40,467 bases of DNA, taken from contig JADHNY010000026.1 in NCBI GenBank assembly GCA_016779265.1, positions 1 through 40,467 on the forward strand. The letters are read 5' to 3'. This stretch comes from Pirellulales bacterium (lineage in GTDB: Bacteria > Planctomycetota > Planctomycetia > Pirellulales > UBA1268). Every line of letters begins with the position of its first letter. Position 1 is the stretch's first letter. Made by a program: the position numbers and the translations under genes. The notes beneath the pieces are model-generated. The model made no database searches. It had not been told where the DNA came from and was given only the letters and a program-made list of their open reading frames with translations. Below, one piece after another: positions 1 to 10,799 of the stretch.

Positions 1-1041
1 TGGAATAAGACCGCTGCGACCATCGTGACCAACCCAAGAGACGAGCACATGCTGCTGCTCGTGGATGGAGAACTCCTCGATCGTGTAGTCGATCGCCTGC
101 CGCATGCGACCGATGTTCGCCCTGAGGAATGCGACATCGCGTGTCCAGAGAAACAGTTCGCTGGAGCCGCGAACGAACAATGAGCCGGTGATTGGATGCC
201 TGGTGTCGATGGCTGTGATCAGCGACTTGAGTGTCAGCCGGCTGCCCTTCGCGTGGTCAAACTGCAGTCGGTACTGCACGACACGGCCTTGATAGCCGGC
301 CTCGCGATGCAGAGGCACATTCACATACCGGAGTCTGTCCTCATGAGACAGCGGCGGAAAGACGGCATGCCGCTCAGGCAGCCAGGCGGTCTCCCCCTCG
401 AGCCGCCAGCTGATCGCAGGCTGGCATTCCGAACCGAGGCCTGCGGCAGCCCATTCCAGGGTGACGAACGGAGCCACGAGCGTGTCGCAGAAAAATGCAG
501 GTGTGGTGATCGTGACCGTGTCGGCAGTGGCTTTGAGCTCAAGGCCACGGGCTGGGTCGATCCCGCTGACCTCTGCGCCATCGATGTCCCATCCATCAGT
601 GCTCGTAAGTGGTGAGAGTTTGAAGTTTTGGATCGCCCACACGTCACCAGCGGTTGAGAAATGAAATCCCACTCCTTGGCTCTGCTGCCACGCAGGGAAG
701 GGCCAGCCCTCGCTGTGGGCCATGCCGCGATGCTGCTGCATCGAGATGTAGCCCTCGTCACTCATGCGACGATTGAGGAACGAACGGCGGTAGCGATCGG
801 AGGCTTCCGACCCAGTCCAGAGCGTGGCGTGGGGCAGCCATGCATCCCAGAGCGTGCAGTCGCTAAACGCGTGGGGCTGATGGACCGCAAACAGGTCGTT
901 GAGAGCGGCGGTTGCCTCTGCCTGGCCAGGGATATCAAAGCGAGCCGGCTCCTCGGCAGCTGCTGAGGTGAGAATAAGCGCAGAGCTGACGAGCAGGAGG
1001 AATACCTCGCGCCGGCAGGGGAGGAAGAGGATGTGCTTCAT
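1..1041 (-). CDS. Exported glycosidase-like protein (partial, 3' end beyond left edge)
   Basis: The frame is open from an ATG at 1041 to base 1, giving 347 codons with no stop, so the C-terminus lies outside the window. The N-terminus is a clear signal peptide (basic start, then a Leu/Ile/Ala-rich core ending near residue 29), so export is predicted. The middle is rich in beta-type sequence. The visible end (about residues 295-347) reads like the start of an alpha/alpha-barrel: it carries the pattern LFLWTRDVAFLR followed by RQAIDYTIEEF and WVGHDGRSG, which resembles six-hairpin glycosidases. That family call is an inference from pattern only. The gene lies 12 bases downstream of the sulfatase stop on the same strand, so it is probably the last known gene of the globin-sulfatase operon. 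A role in sulfated glycan breakdown would fit, but no catalytic acid can be assigned from the visible part. Confidence 0.7.
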   Translation of the reverse strand, partial: MKHILFLPCRREVFLLLVSSALILTSAAAEEPARFDIPGQAEATAALNDLFAVHQPHAFSDCTLWDAWLPHATLWTGSEASDRYRRSFLNRRMSDEGYISMQQHRGMAHSEGWPFPAWQQSQGVGFHFSTAGDVWAIQNFKLSPLTSTDGWDIDGAEVSGIDPARGLELKATADTVTITTPAFFCDTLVAPFVTLEWAAAGLGSECQPAISWRLEGETAWLPERHAVFPPLSHEDRLRYVNVPLHREAGYQGRVVQYRLQFDHAKGSRLTLKSLITAIDTRHPITGSLFVRGSSELFLWTRDVAFLRANIGRMRQAIDYTIEEFSIHEQQHVLVSWVGHDGRSGLIP

Positions 1042-1053
1042 GGTGTGTCAGCG

Positions 1054-2385
1054 TCATTCCTTCAGCCGCGCTGGCCGCGCGGCTGCAAACGATCGGAGGG
1101 CCTCGTCGATCCCGGCAACGGCATGCTTCGCGGCTTGGTCGAGCGTCTGTTCATCGAGCGGCTTTGCTTCCTCTGGGTCAGCGGCCACATCGTAGAGTTC
1201 ACCGCTGCGATATCGCTTAAAGCGTCCGTCAAATACAGATTCAGCGATCGGGCGTGGTCCCTTGGCTGGTATCCGTGGTGAATACCAGGAGTAGATCCAC
1301 TCCCGCGGAGCAGCTGGCGTGCCTTGCAGCTGTGGCAGGAAACTGATGCCGTCGGTGTTTTCGAATGCTGCGAGACCTGCCGCTTCGGTGATCGTTGGCA
1401 AGAAATCGACCGTGGTCACCAGGTCATCGCAGACACGAGCTGCCGGCACCTTGGCTGGCCAGCGGACGATACAGGGCACATGTGTGCCGCGATGGGTGGT
1501 CTGTCCTTTGCCGCCTTGGAAGTCTTTGCCTTCAAACCGGCTGGTCACGGTGCGATGTGTCCCGTTGTCACCCAAGAAGATCACCAGCGTGTTGTCGTCA
1601 ACGCCGGCACGCTCCAAAACGCTGAGCACATTGCCCACCATTGCGTCGGCATAGGCCACCATTTCACCGAAGTGCCGAAGGTTTCGGTGCACCTTTTCAC
1701 CTTGGGCCTTTGGGTCCCAGTCTGGACTGTCGGGCGTGGGCTGAAAGGGGTCATGGGTGAGGATCATCGGGTAGTAGAGCAGGAAGGGCTCACCACGATG
1801 CCGCGTGATGAAGTCACAGGCGAACTGATTGATCAGGTCTGGGCCATACTCGCCCTGGCGATAGTCTTCTTCGGTGCCGTTGCGTTCGAGGCCGGGGTTG
1901 GCGTATCGCGGTGGACGACGCGTCTGTTGCCAGAGGAGTGACTCGTCAAAGCCAAAGTGGTCTGGTAGGCCCGGCTTCTTCCCAAGCTGCCACTTCCCAC
2001 AGATTCCTGTGGCGTAGCCTGCGGCCCGAAAGATGTGGGCAAAGGTCCGCTCCGATTCGGGCAGGATGCCGAAGTCGTCGTAGTTGCGAACATTGGAGAG
2101 CCCGGTCATCAGTTCGACACGGGTGGGTGTGCAGAGGGGTTGCACATGACACCGGGTGAAACGAACCCCTTCAGAGGCAAGGCGATCGAGGTGTGGTGTG
2201 GTGTACGACTCGCTGCCGTTGGCTGCCACGCACTCATAACCGAAGTCATCGGCCATGATCAGGACCACGTTGGGCCGCTCCTGTTGGGCCACTGCCTCCG
2301 CTGGGTGTGCCAGGCTGAAGATTCCGGAAAGAGAGAGCAGCAGGCATGCAAGGAGTGTCCGCATGCAGAGGTGAGATGTATTCAT
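1054..2385 (-). CDS. Exported sulfatase (Cys-type, arylsulfatase family)
   Basis: A 443-residue type I sulfatase that hydrolyses sulfate esters, probably on glycans, outside the cytoplasm. Residues 1-34 form a signal peptide. The family landmarks are in order: the metal-binding ADDFG (Asp46, Asp47), the C-x-P-x-R signature CTPTR at 85-89 whose Cys85 would be converted to formylglycine, GKWQLG with Lys131, THDPF with His211, and GDNGTH with Asp273 and Asn274. Being Cys-type, it needs a formylglycine-generating enzyme encoded elsewhere. The length is in the normal range for the family. The ATG overlaps the globin stop as ATGA, which decides the start and implies translational coupling. A second in-frame Met at residue 8 would also leave a usable signal peptide. 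The substrate cannot be read from the sequence. Confidence 0.93.
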   Translation of the reverse strand: MNTSHLCMRTLLACLLLSLSGIFSLAHPAEAVAQQERPNVVLIMADDFGYECVAANGSESYTTPHLDRLASEGVRFTRCHVQPLCTPTRVELMTGLSNVRNYDDFGILPESERTFAHIFRAAGYATGICGKWQLGKKPGLPDHFGFDESLLWQQTRRPPRYANPGLERNGTEEDYRQGEYGPDLINQFACDFITRHRGEPFLLYYPMILTHDPFQPTPDSPDWDPKAQGEKVHRNLRHFGEMVAYADAMVGNVLSVLERAGVDDNTLVIFLGDNGTHRTVTSRFEGKDFQGGKGQTTHRGTHVPCIVRWPAKVPAARVCDDLVTTVDFLPTITEAAGLAAFENTDGISFLPQLQGTPAAPREWIYSWYSPRIPAKGPRPIAESVFDGRFKRYRSGELYDVAADPEEAKPLDEQTLDQAAKHAVAGIDEALRSFAAARPARLKE

Positions 2386-2753
2386 GAGAGCACGTCCTTT
2401 TTCATCCGGGTGACGCGGTGGATGACATCGTGCATGTCGTCCGCGGACACACCGACATCTTTGAGTGTGGTGAGGAGATGTTCACGGAAGCGTTGGAAGT
2501 GATGCAGCGTGATCCCGCGGCCTGCGTGAACCTCTTTGAGAGGCTTGCCCGAGTAGGTGTGTGGTCCATCAACCGCTGAGGAGAAAAGCTCCCGCTGCAT
2601 CGAAATCAGTTTGTCCATCGACACGTCTTCAAAGAACGGTGCCAGTTCGGGGTCTTCCAGCACGTGGGCGTAGAAGTCCATGAGCAGTCGTTCAACGCCG
2701 TGTTCGCCGCCAAGGCGTTGGTAAAGCGTGGTCTGATCGCTGGGGGTTGGCAT
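2382..2753 (-). CDS. Truncated haemoglobin (group I-like)
   Basis: A 123-residue 2-on-2 globin. Visible landmarks are the N-terminal TLYQRLGGEHGVERLL, an FY pair in helix B (Tyr28 as the likely distal B10 residue), Gln53 in helix E, and the proximal His76 in the segment PLKEVHAGRGIT. No signal peptide is present, so it should be cytoplasmic. Such proteins bind O2 or NO; detoxification or oxygen handling is the usual role. The frame stays open 14 codons further upstream to 2795, but the family begins near MPTPSDQTTLY, so 2753 was chosen; no strong ribosome site is seen at either start. The stop overlaps the sulfatase ATG (ATGA), an unexpected partner for a globin. A divergent gene starts at 2932. 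Confidence 0.9.
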   Translation of the reverse strand: MPTPSDQTTLYQRLGGEHGVERLLMDFYAHVLEDPELAPFFEDVSMDKLISMQRELFSSAVDGPHTYSGKPLKEVHAGRGITLHHFQRFREHLLTTLKDVGVSADDMHDVIHRVTRMKKDVLS

Positions 2754-2800
2754 GCGAGTATCTCGTGGAGCCTGGAGGGAGAGGAGCAACACCACTGGTT

Positions 2801-2806
2801 ACTTTA
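2801..2806 (-). promoter_or_regulatory. Candidate -10 element for the globin-sulfatase operon
   Basis: Read on the minus strand, this is TAAAGT, 47 bases upstream of the globin ATG, inside the 178-base divergent gap between the globin and PSD1 starts. No convincing -35 hexamer was found at the right distance. This is a weak proposal based on one hexamer. Confidence 0.2.
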
Positions 2807-2931
2807 GCGTCAGCGGAGATGCTCCGTCGTGTTGTGCGGCGTATGCTGGAGGTCTCGAGAAGCTGTTGGCAGAGGGTGCCGAGGTGGGCGGGAATAAACG
2901 CCCAAGGGAGAGAGACCCAGGGGGGAGAGTT

Positions 2932-5253
<2,322 letters not shown>

Positions 5254-5264
5254 GGCTGTCTGTG

Positions 5265-6731
5265 ATGAACCAACCGCTTTCATGTTCAGGCCTGCGGCTG
5301 CTCAATCGCCGGGGCTTTCTCGGGGAGACCGCTGCAGGCCTGGGGGGGATTGCGCTGGCGAGCCTGCTGGCTGAGCAAGGTCTCCTGGCGGCAGAACCGA
5401 TTCGGCCGGTGATCGATCCGACACAGCCGCATGCGGCTCGGCCTCCGCATCACGAAGCCAAAGCCAAGAACGTGCTGGTGATCTTCTGTGCTGGGGCGGT
5501 CAGCCAGCTCGAGACCTGGGACTGGAAACCAGAGCTCGTCACCTGGGATGACACGCCGCTGCCGGGTGGGCCAGAGGTGACCTTCCAAGGGCCAGCAGGG
5601 AACCTGGCGCGACCGCAGTATGCGTTTCGACCACGCGGCGAGACCGGCAAGATGGTCTCTGATCTGATTCCACACCTTGCTGAGTTAACGGACCGCTTCG
5701 CCTTTGTGCATTCACTCACCAGCCGTACCAACACCCATGGACCAGCGGAGAACTTTCTCTCAACCGGCTCGGCTTTCGACGGCTTTCCGAGTCTTGGCGC
5801 GTGGGTGACGTATGCGCTCGGAAGTGAGAACCAAGATCTCCCTGCGTTTGTGTCGATCCTCGATCCGCGGGGTGTGCCACAGGCCTCGAGTAACAACTGG
5901 GGCCCTGGCTTCCTGCCGGCAGAGTTTCAAGGCACAACGCTCTCGGCAGCAGCGCCCGTGCGACATCTCAAGGTGGCAGGTGACGTCTCGACTGCGGCTG
6001 ATCAGGCGACGCGGGGCCTCCTGCGGCAGCTCAACGAGCGACACCTCTCTGAGCACCCGGCTGACGGGGCCCTCGCTGCAAGAATCGCCAGTTACGAACT
6101 CGCTGCTCGGATGCAGCTCTCCATGCCTGAGGTCGGAAGCCTTGCAGAGGAGTCGCCCGCCACCTTAGAGGCCTACGGTGCCAACGATGCCGACGCCACG
6201 AAGGCAGCCTTTGCCCGCAACTGCATTCTCGCCAGACGACTGATCGAGCGAGGTGTGCGGTTCGTGCAGTTGTTTAACGGAGCCTACGCTAGCGGAGGAG
6301 AGCTCAACTGGGATGGTCACCAGAAACTCAAGGAACAGTACGACCGGCATGCGATGATTCTTGATCAGCCTGCGGCCGCCCTGATTCGTGACCTCGAGCA
6401 GCGTGGACTGATGGAGGAAACGCTCGTGGTGTGGTGCACTGAGTTTGGCCGGATGCCGTTCTTTCAGAAGGGAGCGAAGGGGCGTGACCACAACCCTGAT
6501 GGGTTTACCTGTTGGATGACCGGCGCGGGAGTGCGGCAGGGAGTGAGCTACGGCAAGACCGACGACCTTGGCGTGAAGGCGGTTGAGGACGTCAGTTCAC
6601 TCTACGACTTCAATGCAACGATTCTGCACCTCTTAGGCCTTGATCACACGCGGCTGTCGTATCTCCACAACGGCTTTGAACGACGACTGACCGATGTGCA
6701 TGGCCGCGTGCTGCGGGAGCTGCTCACCTGA
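5265..6731 (+). CDS. DUF1501 family protein with Tat-type signal
   Basis: A 488-residue DUF1501 protein, a planctomycete family distantly related to the alkaline phosphatase/sulfatase fold. The N-terminus carries a twin-arginine type signal (NRRGFLGE, then a Gly/Ala/Leu stretch), predicting export of a folded protein. Conserved family blocks are visible: the early [11 protein letters not shown] segment, the TEFGR block, GRDHNP and the C-terminal [12 protein letters not shown] and RRLTDVHG. The ATG at 5265 has GAGG nine bases upstream. An alternative GTG at 5250 overlaps the PSD1 stop as GTGA. Either way the two genes are tightly linked, so a joint complex or shared substrate is likely. No enzymatic activity has been shown for the family as far as I know. 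Two paralogues lie at 35099-36553 and 39605-40467. Confidence 0.92.
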   Translation: MNQPLSCSGLRLLNRRGFLGETAAGLGGIALASLLAEQGLLAAEPIRPVIDPTQPHAARPPHHEAKAKNVLVIFCAGAVSQLETWDWKPELVTWDDTPLPGGPEVTFQGPAGNLARPQYAFRPRGETGKMVSDLIPHLAELTDRFAFVHSLTSRTNTHGPAENFLSTGSAFDGFPSLGAWVTYALGSENQDLPAFVSILDPRGVPQASSNNWGPGFLPAEFQGTTLSAAAPVRHLKVAGDVSTAADQATRGLLRQLNERHLSEHPADGALAARIASYELAARMQLSMPEVGSLAEESPATLEAYGANDADATKAAFARNCILARRLIERGVRFVQLFNGAYASGGELNWDGHQKLKEQYDRHAMILDQPAAALIRDLEQRGLMEETLVVWCTEFGRMPFFQKGAKGRDHNPDGFTCWMTGAGVRQGVSYGKTDDLGVKAVEDVSSLYDFNATILHLLGLDHTRLSYLHNGFERRLTDVHGRVLRELLT

Positions 6732-6738
6732 GAAGAGG

Positions 6739-6744
6739 TGTATG
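6739..6744 (+). promoter_or_regulatory. Candidate -10 hexamer before the TPR/LecA-like gene
   Basis: TATGCT lies 105 bases upstream of the 6849 start and just after the DUF1501 stop, directly beside a small CACCT/AGGTG inverted repeat. No -35 element was recognised. The same hexamer type (TATGCT or TATGAT) occurs before other first genes in the window. Confidence 0.2.
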
Positions 6745-6848
6745 CTTCAGGAAAGCTGTGTCAGTTTGATCTCCCGCACGATCATGACGAGTCACGCAGC
6801 CAGGCCGCACAAAGACCATAGAAGCACTCGCCTAGAAGGATGCCTGCT

Positions 6849-7598
6849 ATGCACGCCGCGAACACACCACGCAAGAACCAGCTATTTCCAGCGACGAGTA
6901 AGACTCTCTGTCAACGCATGCTGATGCTGGCGGCAGCCGTGCTGGTTGCTGGCATGTCTGTAAACGCAGAGGCCCAGTCACCTCGCTCTCCGACACGGAA
7001 GCCGAGCCCCGCCGAGATTAAGCGACTCGATACACAGCTCAATGAAGCTTATGGCGTCTTTATGAATCAGACGGTCGATCTGATCACGTCGTACGAAAAC
7101 CTCGGGCAGTTCGATCGGGCAAAGGCGATCGTTGAGGCGCTCGGGAAACTCGACCCTGACAATGAGAAGATGAAGGCCAAGATCGCCGACCTCGAAAAAC
7201 AGATGCTCGAAGCGGGTGTGTTTGAGGTTGATCTTGTGCCGGGTGATGGCTGGCAGGCCGTTGGTGCGGTCAGCCAGGGCGAGGTGGTGCGGATACAGAT
7301 TTCGGGAGACTACCGCTTTCAGTCAGCAGGTATGACCAATGCGGACGGCATCACCGACAACAATCCAGAAACCGACTTTATGCGAGGCCTTCCGCTGGGC
7401 GCCGTGATGGGGGTGATCGCGCCCCCAACGTCGCCCGGAGAGAAGAAAGACAACGAGAAGCCACGGCCCTTCGTGGTTGGTGCCAACTACGACAAGCGAG
7501 CGGACAAAGACGGCGTGCTCTACCTGAAGGTGAATCTGCCGGTGGGCTCAAAATGCACAGGCCGACTCGAGGCAAAGATCACTGGTCCGCGTCGCTAG
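6849..7598 (+). CDS. Exported protein with TPR-like and LecA-like regions
   Basis: A 249-residue protein. Residues 1-43 form a long signal peptide ending after NAEA. Residues about 55-125 look like a TPR-type helical hairpin (YENLGQFDRAKAIVEALGKL) followed by a charged helix. Residues about 128-245 are beta-rich, with the spacing GD...VRIQISGDYRF, ADGI, LPLGAVMGVI and GVLYLKVN. This resembles the PA-IL/LecA galactose-binding fold, but that is a tentative call. The start at 6849 is preceded by AGAAGGA at an eight-base spacing, which argues against the earlier ATG at 6840. The gene is 117 bases after the DUF1501 stop, with a TATGCT hexamer in the gap, so it may have its own promoter. Its 3' end overlaps the convergent gene at 7579 by 20 bases. 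Confidence 0.75.
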   Translation: MHAANTPRKNQLFPATSKTLCQRMLMLAAAVLVAGMSVNAEAQSPRSPTRKPSPAEIKRLDTQLNEAYGVFMNQTVDLITSYENLGQFDRAKAIVEALGKLDPDNEKMKAKIADLEKQMLEAGVFEVDLVPGDGWQAVGAVSQGEVVRIQISGDYRFQSAGMTNADGITDNNPETDFMRGLPLGAVMGVIAPPTSPGEKKDNEKPRPFVVGANYDKRADKDGVLYLKVNLPVGSKCTGRLEAKITGPRR

Positions 7599-7950
7599 GC
7601 GAACGTTCGCGAACTTCGAACGTCCGTAAACGGTCAATCCTCCACAGAAACGTGGTGTTGTTTGTACTGGTGACAAGCACGTAGGACGGGAAGTAGTCGA
7701 TACGAATGGCTTCCACCTGACCGCCGGAAGACTGCGTTGTGGTGGGGGTCTCGAGGGTGACGAGATCGTAGCTGACCTCAAAGCTCCCCTCGACCGTGGT
7801 GGCTACGGTCTGACTGCTAGGCCGCCGCGGCATCAAGGCTACCAAGCCGGCGACAGTCATGATGAGCACGCAGACCACCAGGATCGGGCCTAGTCGGGTG
7901 GAACGGGCTCCACCACAGACTGCCTCATCGGAAGGTAATGCTGTCGACAT
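7579..7950 (-). CDS. Small single-pass membrane protein, unknown function
   Basis: A 123-residue protein that I do not recognise. Residues about 20-41 form one transmembrane helix (LGPILVVCVLIMTVAGLVAL) followed by RR, which suggests the C-terminal part lies outside the cytoplasm unless the arginines hold it inside. The rest is beta-rich, with no Cys pair or catalytic motif. The ATG at 7950 has GGAGGA seven bases upstream and lies inside the last 26 bases of the PQQ-dehydrogenase fusion gene, so translation is probably coupled. Its 3' end overlaps the opposite-strand gene ending at 7598. An accessory or anchor role for the upstream dehydrogenase is a guess from position only. Confidence 0.7.
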   Translation of the reverse strand: MSTALPSDEAVCGGARSTRLGPILVVCVLIMTVAGLVALMPRRPSSQTVATTVEGSFEVSYDLVTLETPTTTQSSGGQVEAIRIDYFPSYVLVTSTNNTTFLWRIDRLRTFEVRERSPSDADQ

Positions 7951-10651
7951 TCATCAGTCCTCCACGGTTCTGGGCGTTTTGGAACACGAGGTAGAGGTCG
8001 CCACGTTCGGTGCTGGGAACAAGCTCTATCTGTTTGGTGCTGAAGGCCTCCCAGTCACCATTCACTTCCACCGGTGTTGAGCCGAGCAGAGGCCCATCGA
8101 AACTGCCGAAGCGAACTTCCACGGTGCCACCCGCCCCGGCACTCGCGGCCTGAATGGAAATTGCGTTCACTGTGGCAAGGTTGATATCAGTAAACCGCAG
8201 AAAGCCGTCGTGGTTGATTGCACCCATGAAGGTCTTGCCTTCGGCACGATCGGAGTTGAGCGGCTGGGTGCCTCGATACTCGTCAGCGGCTTCCGCCTGA
8301 ATCGTGCGGCTGCGAAGGGTGACGGTGGCCTGGCCTGTGAGCGGGGGGATCGTATCACGGCCGAGGTCGGTGTAACTCGCCACAAAAGTGATGGCAGCGG
8401 CCTCGGCATCGACAGGCACATCGTTAACGAAGCCCTGATACTGGGGGTTCACGCTGTCGGCGGTCACGGAGTAGACGTAGGACACCATCTGCTGCACTTC
8501 AGCCGGGGTATGTTGGCTGTGGGGAAGCATGCCCACCTTGCCCCAGACGCCGGTTGAGCCTTTGAGCACCCGGCTGACTGAGTCAGCGAGCGCATGCGGC
8601 TGGTCACGATACTTGTCGGCGACCTCGAGAAAACTTGGGCCCACGAGGCGGCGGTGTGGGGCATGACAGTTGAGACAGTCGCTCTTCTTGATCATCGCAA
8701 GCCCCGCTGGCACCTCGGCGGTAGCGTTCTGGCTTTGTTGAGGAATCGCCTCGACGAAGAGTCGCGTGGCCGCGGTTGCCTCGATCGGCTCCCAGGACTC
8801 GTCGCCAGCCTCTTCGAGTTCGTCGAAGTCGCTCGCGCCATCTTCAGGGTCGCGAACTGCCAGCCGATAGTGGAGAGGCTCACCTGGCGTAAAGAAGTCG
8901 CCATCACGCGGCTCGAGAAAACGGACAGATGGCAGCGTGTTTCCAACGACAACCGGGAGCGACGTGGTGGACCGCGAGCCGGCAGGGTCGCGAACCTCAA
9001 GCTCCACGGTGTAGACACCAGGGGTGTCAAATGAAGCCGTGACATCTGAGGTCTCGCCGAGCAGACGTCGAGTCGGCTTTTCACCGCTGCTGACGGCTGT
9101 CCACCGATAGAGCAGCGGGTCACCATCACGGTCAGAGGAGCCGCTTGCCGAGAGGCTGACAGAAAGGGGCTCGCGTCCGACAGCCCCTTCGGCTTGCGCG
9201 ACGGCCGTGGGCGTGCGGTTGCCCCGGATGTAGTCGATGCGGACGAGTCGGGCGTCTGGGTTTACACCCCACGTCTCTCCATACTCAATCACCAGCAAGG
9301 AGCCGGCATGGTCAAACACCATATCGATCGGCCGCACGAAGGTGCGGTTGGGGAGGAACCGCTCCAGACGTTCAAAGCCGCCGATGGAGTCGAAGTGGAT
9401 GGTCCAGAAGCCGTTTCGTGACCAGTCGTACGCGAAGAGGGCGTCGTCAAACGCCTTGGGAAACTTGGTCGTGGCGTCGAGGTCATCTCGGTAGTGGTAG
9501 ACCGGGCCAGCACAGGCCGTGCGGCCGCCCGATCCGGCTGCCGGAAACTGCTCGCTCGCTCCTCCGGGATAGAAGACCATCGCGGGTTGCGCGGGGGGCA
9601 GAGTGGTGCTGCCGGTGTTGTTGACCGAATGGTTTTGTGGGGCTGCAGGGTCGAGCGGTGGACCGATCTCACCGGTCTCAAAGTTGATGATCGGATAGGC
9701 GAAGTTGTTGCCAATGAAGTATGGCCAGCCAAAGTTGCCTGCTTCGCGAGCCTGATTGATCTCGTCGTAGCCGCGGGAGCCGCGAGGGCTGTCACCGCCT
9801 GCGTCGGGCCCAACGTCACCCCAGTAAAGGTTGCCGGTTTCAGAGTCGACGTTGATCCGCCACGGATTGCGGCAGCCCATCACGTAAATCTCAGGGTGGC
9901 CGATAGATCCATCCTTCGGAAAGAGGTTGCCGTCAGGAATGGAATACGTGCCATCGGGTTCTGGCTTGATACGGAGAATCTTGCCGTTGTAGTTCTTCGT
10001 GTTGCCTGCTGTTCGCTGGGCATCCCAGGGTTCGCGATCCTTCCGCTGGTCGATCGGAGCGTAGCCCTGTGAGTCGTCAAAAGGATTGGTGTTGTCGCCG
10101 GTGCCGATATAGAGCGTGCCGTCGGGACCAAACTCCAGTGAGCCCGCATGGTGGCAGCATTCCCGTCGTTGCTCTTCATATGTGAACAGGACCTTTTCGC
10201 TCGCGAGGTCGAGTCGGCCGTCGACGAGTGTGAAGCGGCTGATGTGCTGTCCGGAGAACTCTGGAGGTGAGTACTGCAGGTAGAGCCAGTGGTTTTCGGC
10301 AAAGTTGGGGTCGAGCGCCAGACCGATCAAACCGTTCTCTTGTGCGGTGGTCACCTCGAGGCGGCCGATCTCTTTACTGCTTCCAGTTGCCGGGTCAATA
10401 ACCTTCAAGACCCCTCCCAGCTCGATCATGTAGATCTCGCCATCCGGCCCGAGATCGAGTTCCATCGGCTGCGTGAGCCCTGTGGCGATCTCATGGACTT
10501 CAAAACGCTCCAGTTGGTAGCCCAGCTGCTCGGCAGCGAATGCATTCGTGGGCACGGCCGCCATCTGCAGGCCGCCTGCGAGAGCCGCGAGCAGGCAGGA
10601 ATACGCGATCAGTTGGATTCGTGAAGGAGCATCGAGTGCAGGCTGACACAT
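7925..10651 (-). CDS. PQQ-type sugar dehydrogenase-PKD-cytochrome c-CBM6 fusion, exported
   Basis: A 908-residue exported redox protein. In order: signal peptide (about 1-38), a six-bladed propeller of the soluble glucose/aldose dehydrogenase type (about 50-465; ENGLIGLALDPNF, GSLEFGPDGTLYIGTGDN, NYNGKILRI, GCRNPWRI), a PKD domain (about 480-570; SSDRDGDPLLYRW), a short Ig-like stretch, a class I cytochrome c with CLNCH near 659-663 and a later MLPHSQHTP region, and a C-terminal CBM6-like domain (about 780-908; IQAEAADEYRG). The likely reaction is oxidation of a sugar held by the CBM, with electrons passed to the covalent heme. The frame extends to a GTG at 10747, but only the ATG at 10651 gives a compact signal peptide; no good ribosome site is seen at either. 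The small membrane gene follows with overlap. Confidence 0.88.
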   Translation of the reverse strand: MCQPALDAPSRIQLIAYSCLLAALAGGLQMAAVPTNAFAAEQLGYQLERFEVHEIATGLTQPMELDLGPDGEIYMIELGGVLKVIDPATGSSKEIGRLEVTTAQENGLIGLALDPNFAENHWLYLQYSPPEFSGQHISRFTLVDGRLDLASEKVLFTYEEQRRECCHHAGSLEFGPDGTLYIGTGDNTNPFDDSQGYAPIDQRKDREPWDAQRTAGNTKNYNGKILRIKPEPDGTYSIPDGNLFPKDGSIGHPEIYVMGCRNPWRINVDSETGNLYWGDVGPDAGGDSPRGSRGYDEINQAREAGNFGWPYFIGNNFAYPIINFETGEIGPPLDPAAPQNHSVNNTGSTTLPPAQPAMVFYPGGASEQFPAAGSGGRTACAGPVYHYRDDLDATTKFPKAFDDALFAYDWSRNGFWTIHFDSIGGFERLERFLPNRTFVRPIDMVFDHAGSLLVIEYGETWGVNPDARLVRIDYIRGNRTPTAVAQAEGAVGREPLSVSLSASGSSDRDGDPLLYRWTAVSSGEKPTRRLLGETSDVTASFDTPGVYTVELEVRDPAGSRSTTSLPVVVGNTLPSVRFLEPRDGDFFTPGEPLHYRLAVRDPEDGASDFDELEEAGDESWEPIEATAATRLFVEAIPQQSQNATAEVPAGLAMIKKSDCLNCHAPHRRLVGPSFLEVADKYRDQPHALADSVSRVLKGSTGVWGKVGMLPHSQHTPAEVQQMVSYVYSVTADSVNPQYQGFVNDVPVDAEAAAITFVASYTDLGRDTIPPLTGQATVTLRSRTIQAEAADEYRGTQPLNSDRAEGKTFMGAINHDGFLRFTDINLATVNAISIQAASAGAGGTVEVRFGSFDGPLLGSTPVEVNGDWEAFSTKQIELVPSTERGDLYLVFQNAQNRGGLMNVDSITFR

Positions 10652-10799
10652 GCAGGCAGTCTCTGGGAGAGGAAGCGGGACGAAAGGTGGGACGACGCAA
10701 ACGTCAGGTCCCTCATGGGAACCGCAGGAAGTCATTGTGAGCGGCACCGCAGCAATGCACTGCTCATGCCTGAGGTGGCTTCATAAAAAGACGACTTTA

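Noticed and set aside
321-761. 146-codon minus frame inside the partial left-edge gene
   Set aside because: It is another frame of the exported glycosidase-like gene, which has a signal peptide and coherent sequence over 347 codons.
2752-2931. 60-residue N-terminal extension of the PSD1 frame from the ATG at 2752
   Set aside because: It overlaps the globin start on the other strand, has no family-like residues, and would bury the signal peptide; GTG at 2932 has a strong ribosome site.
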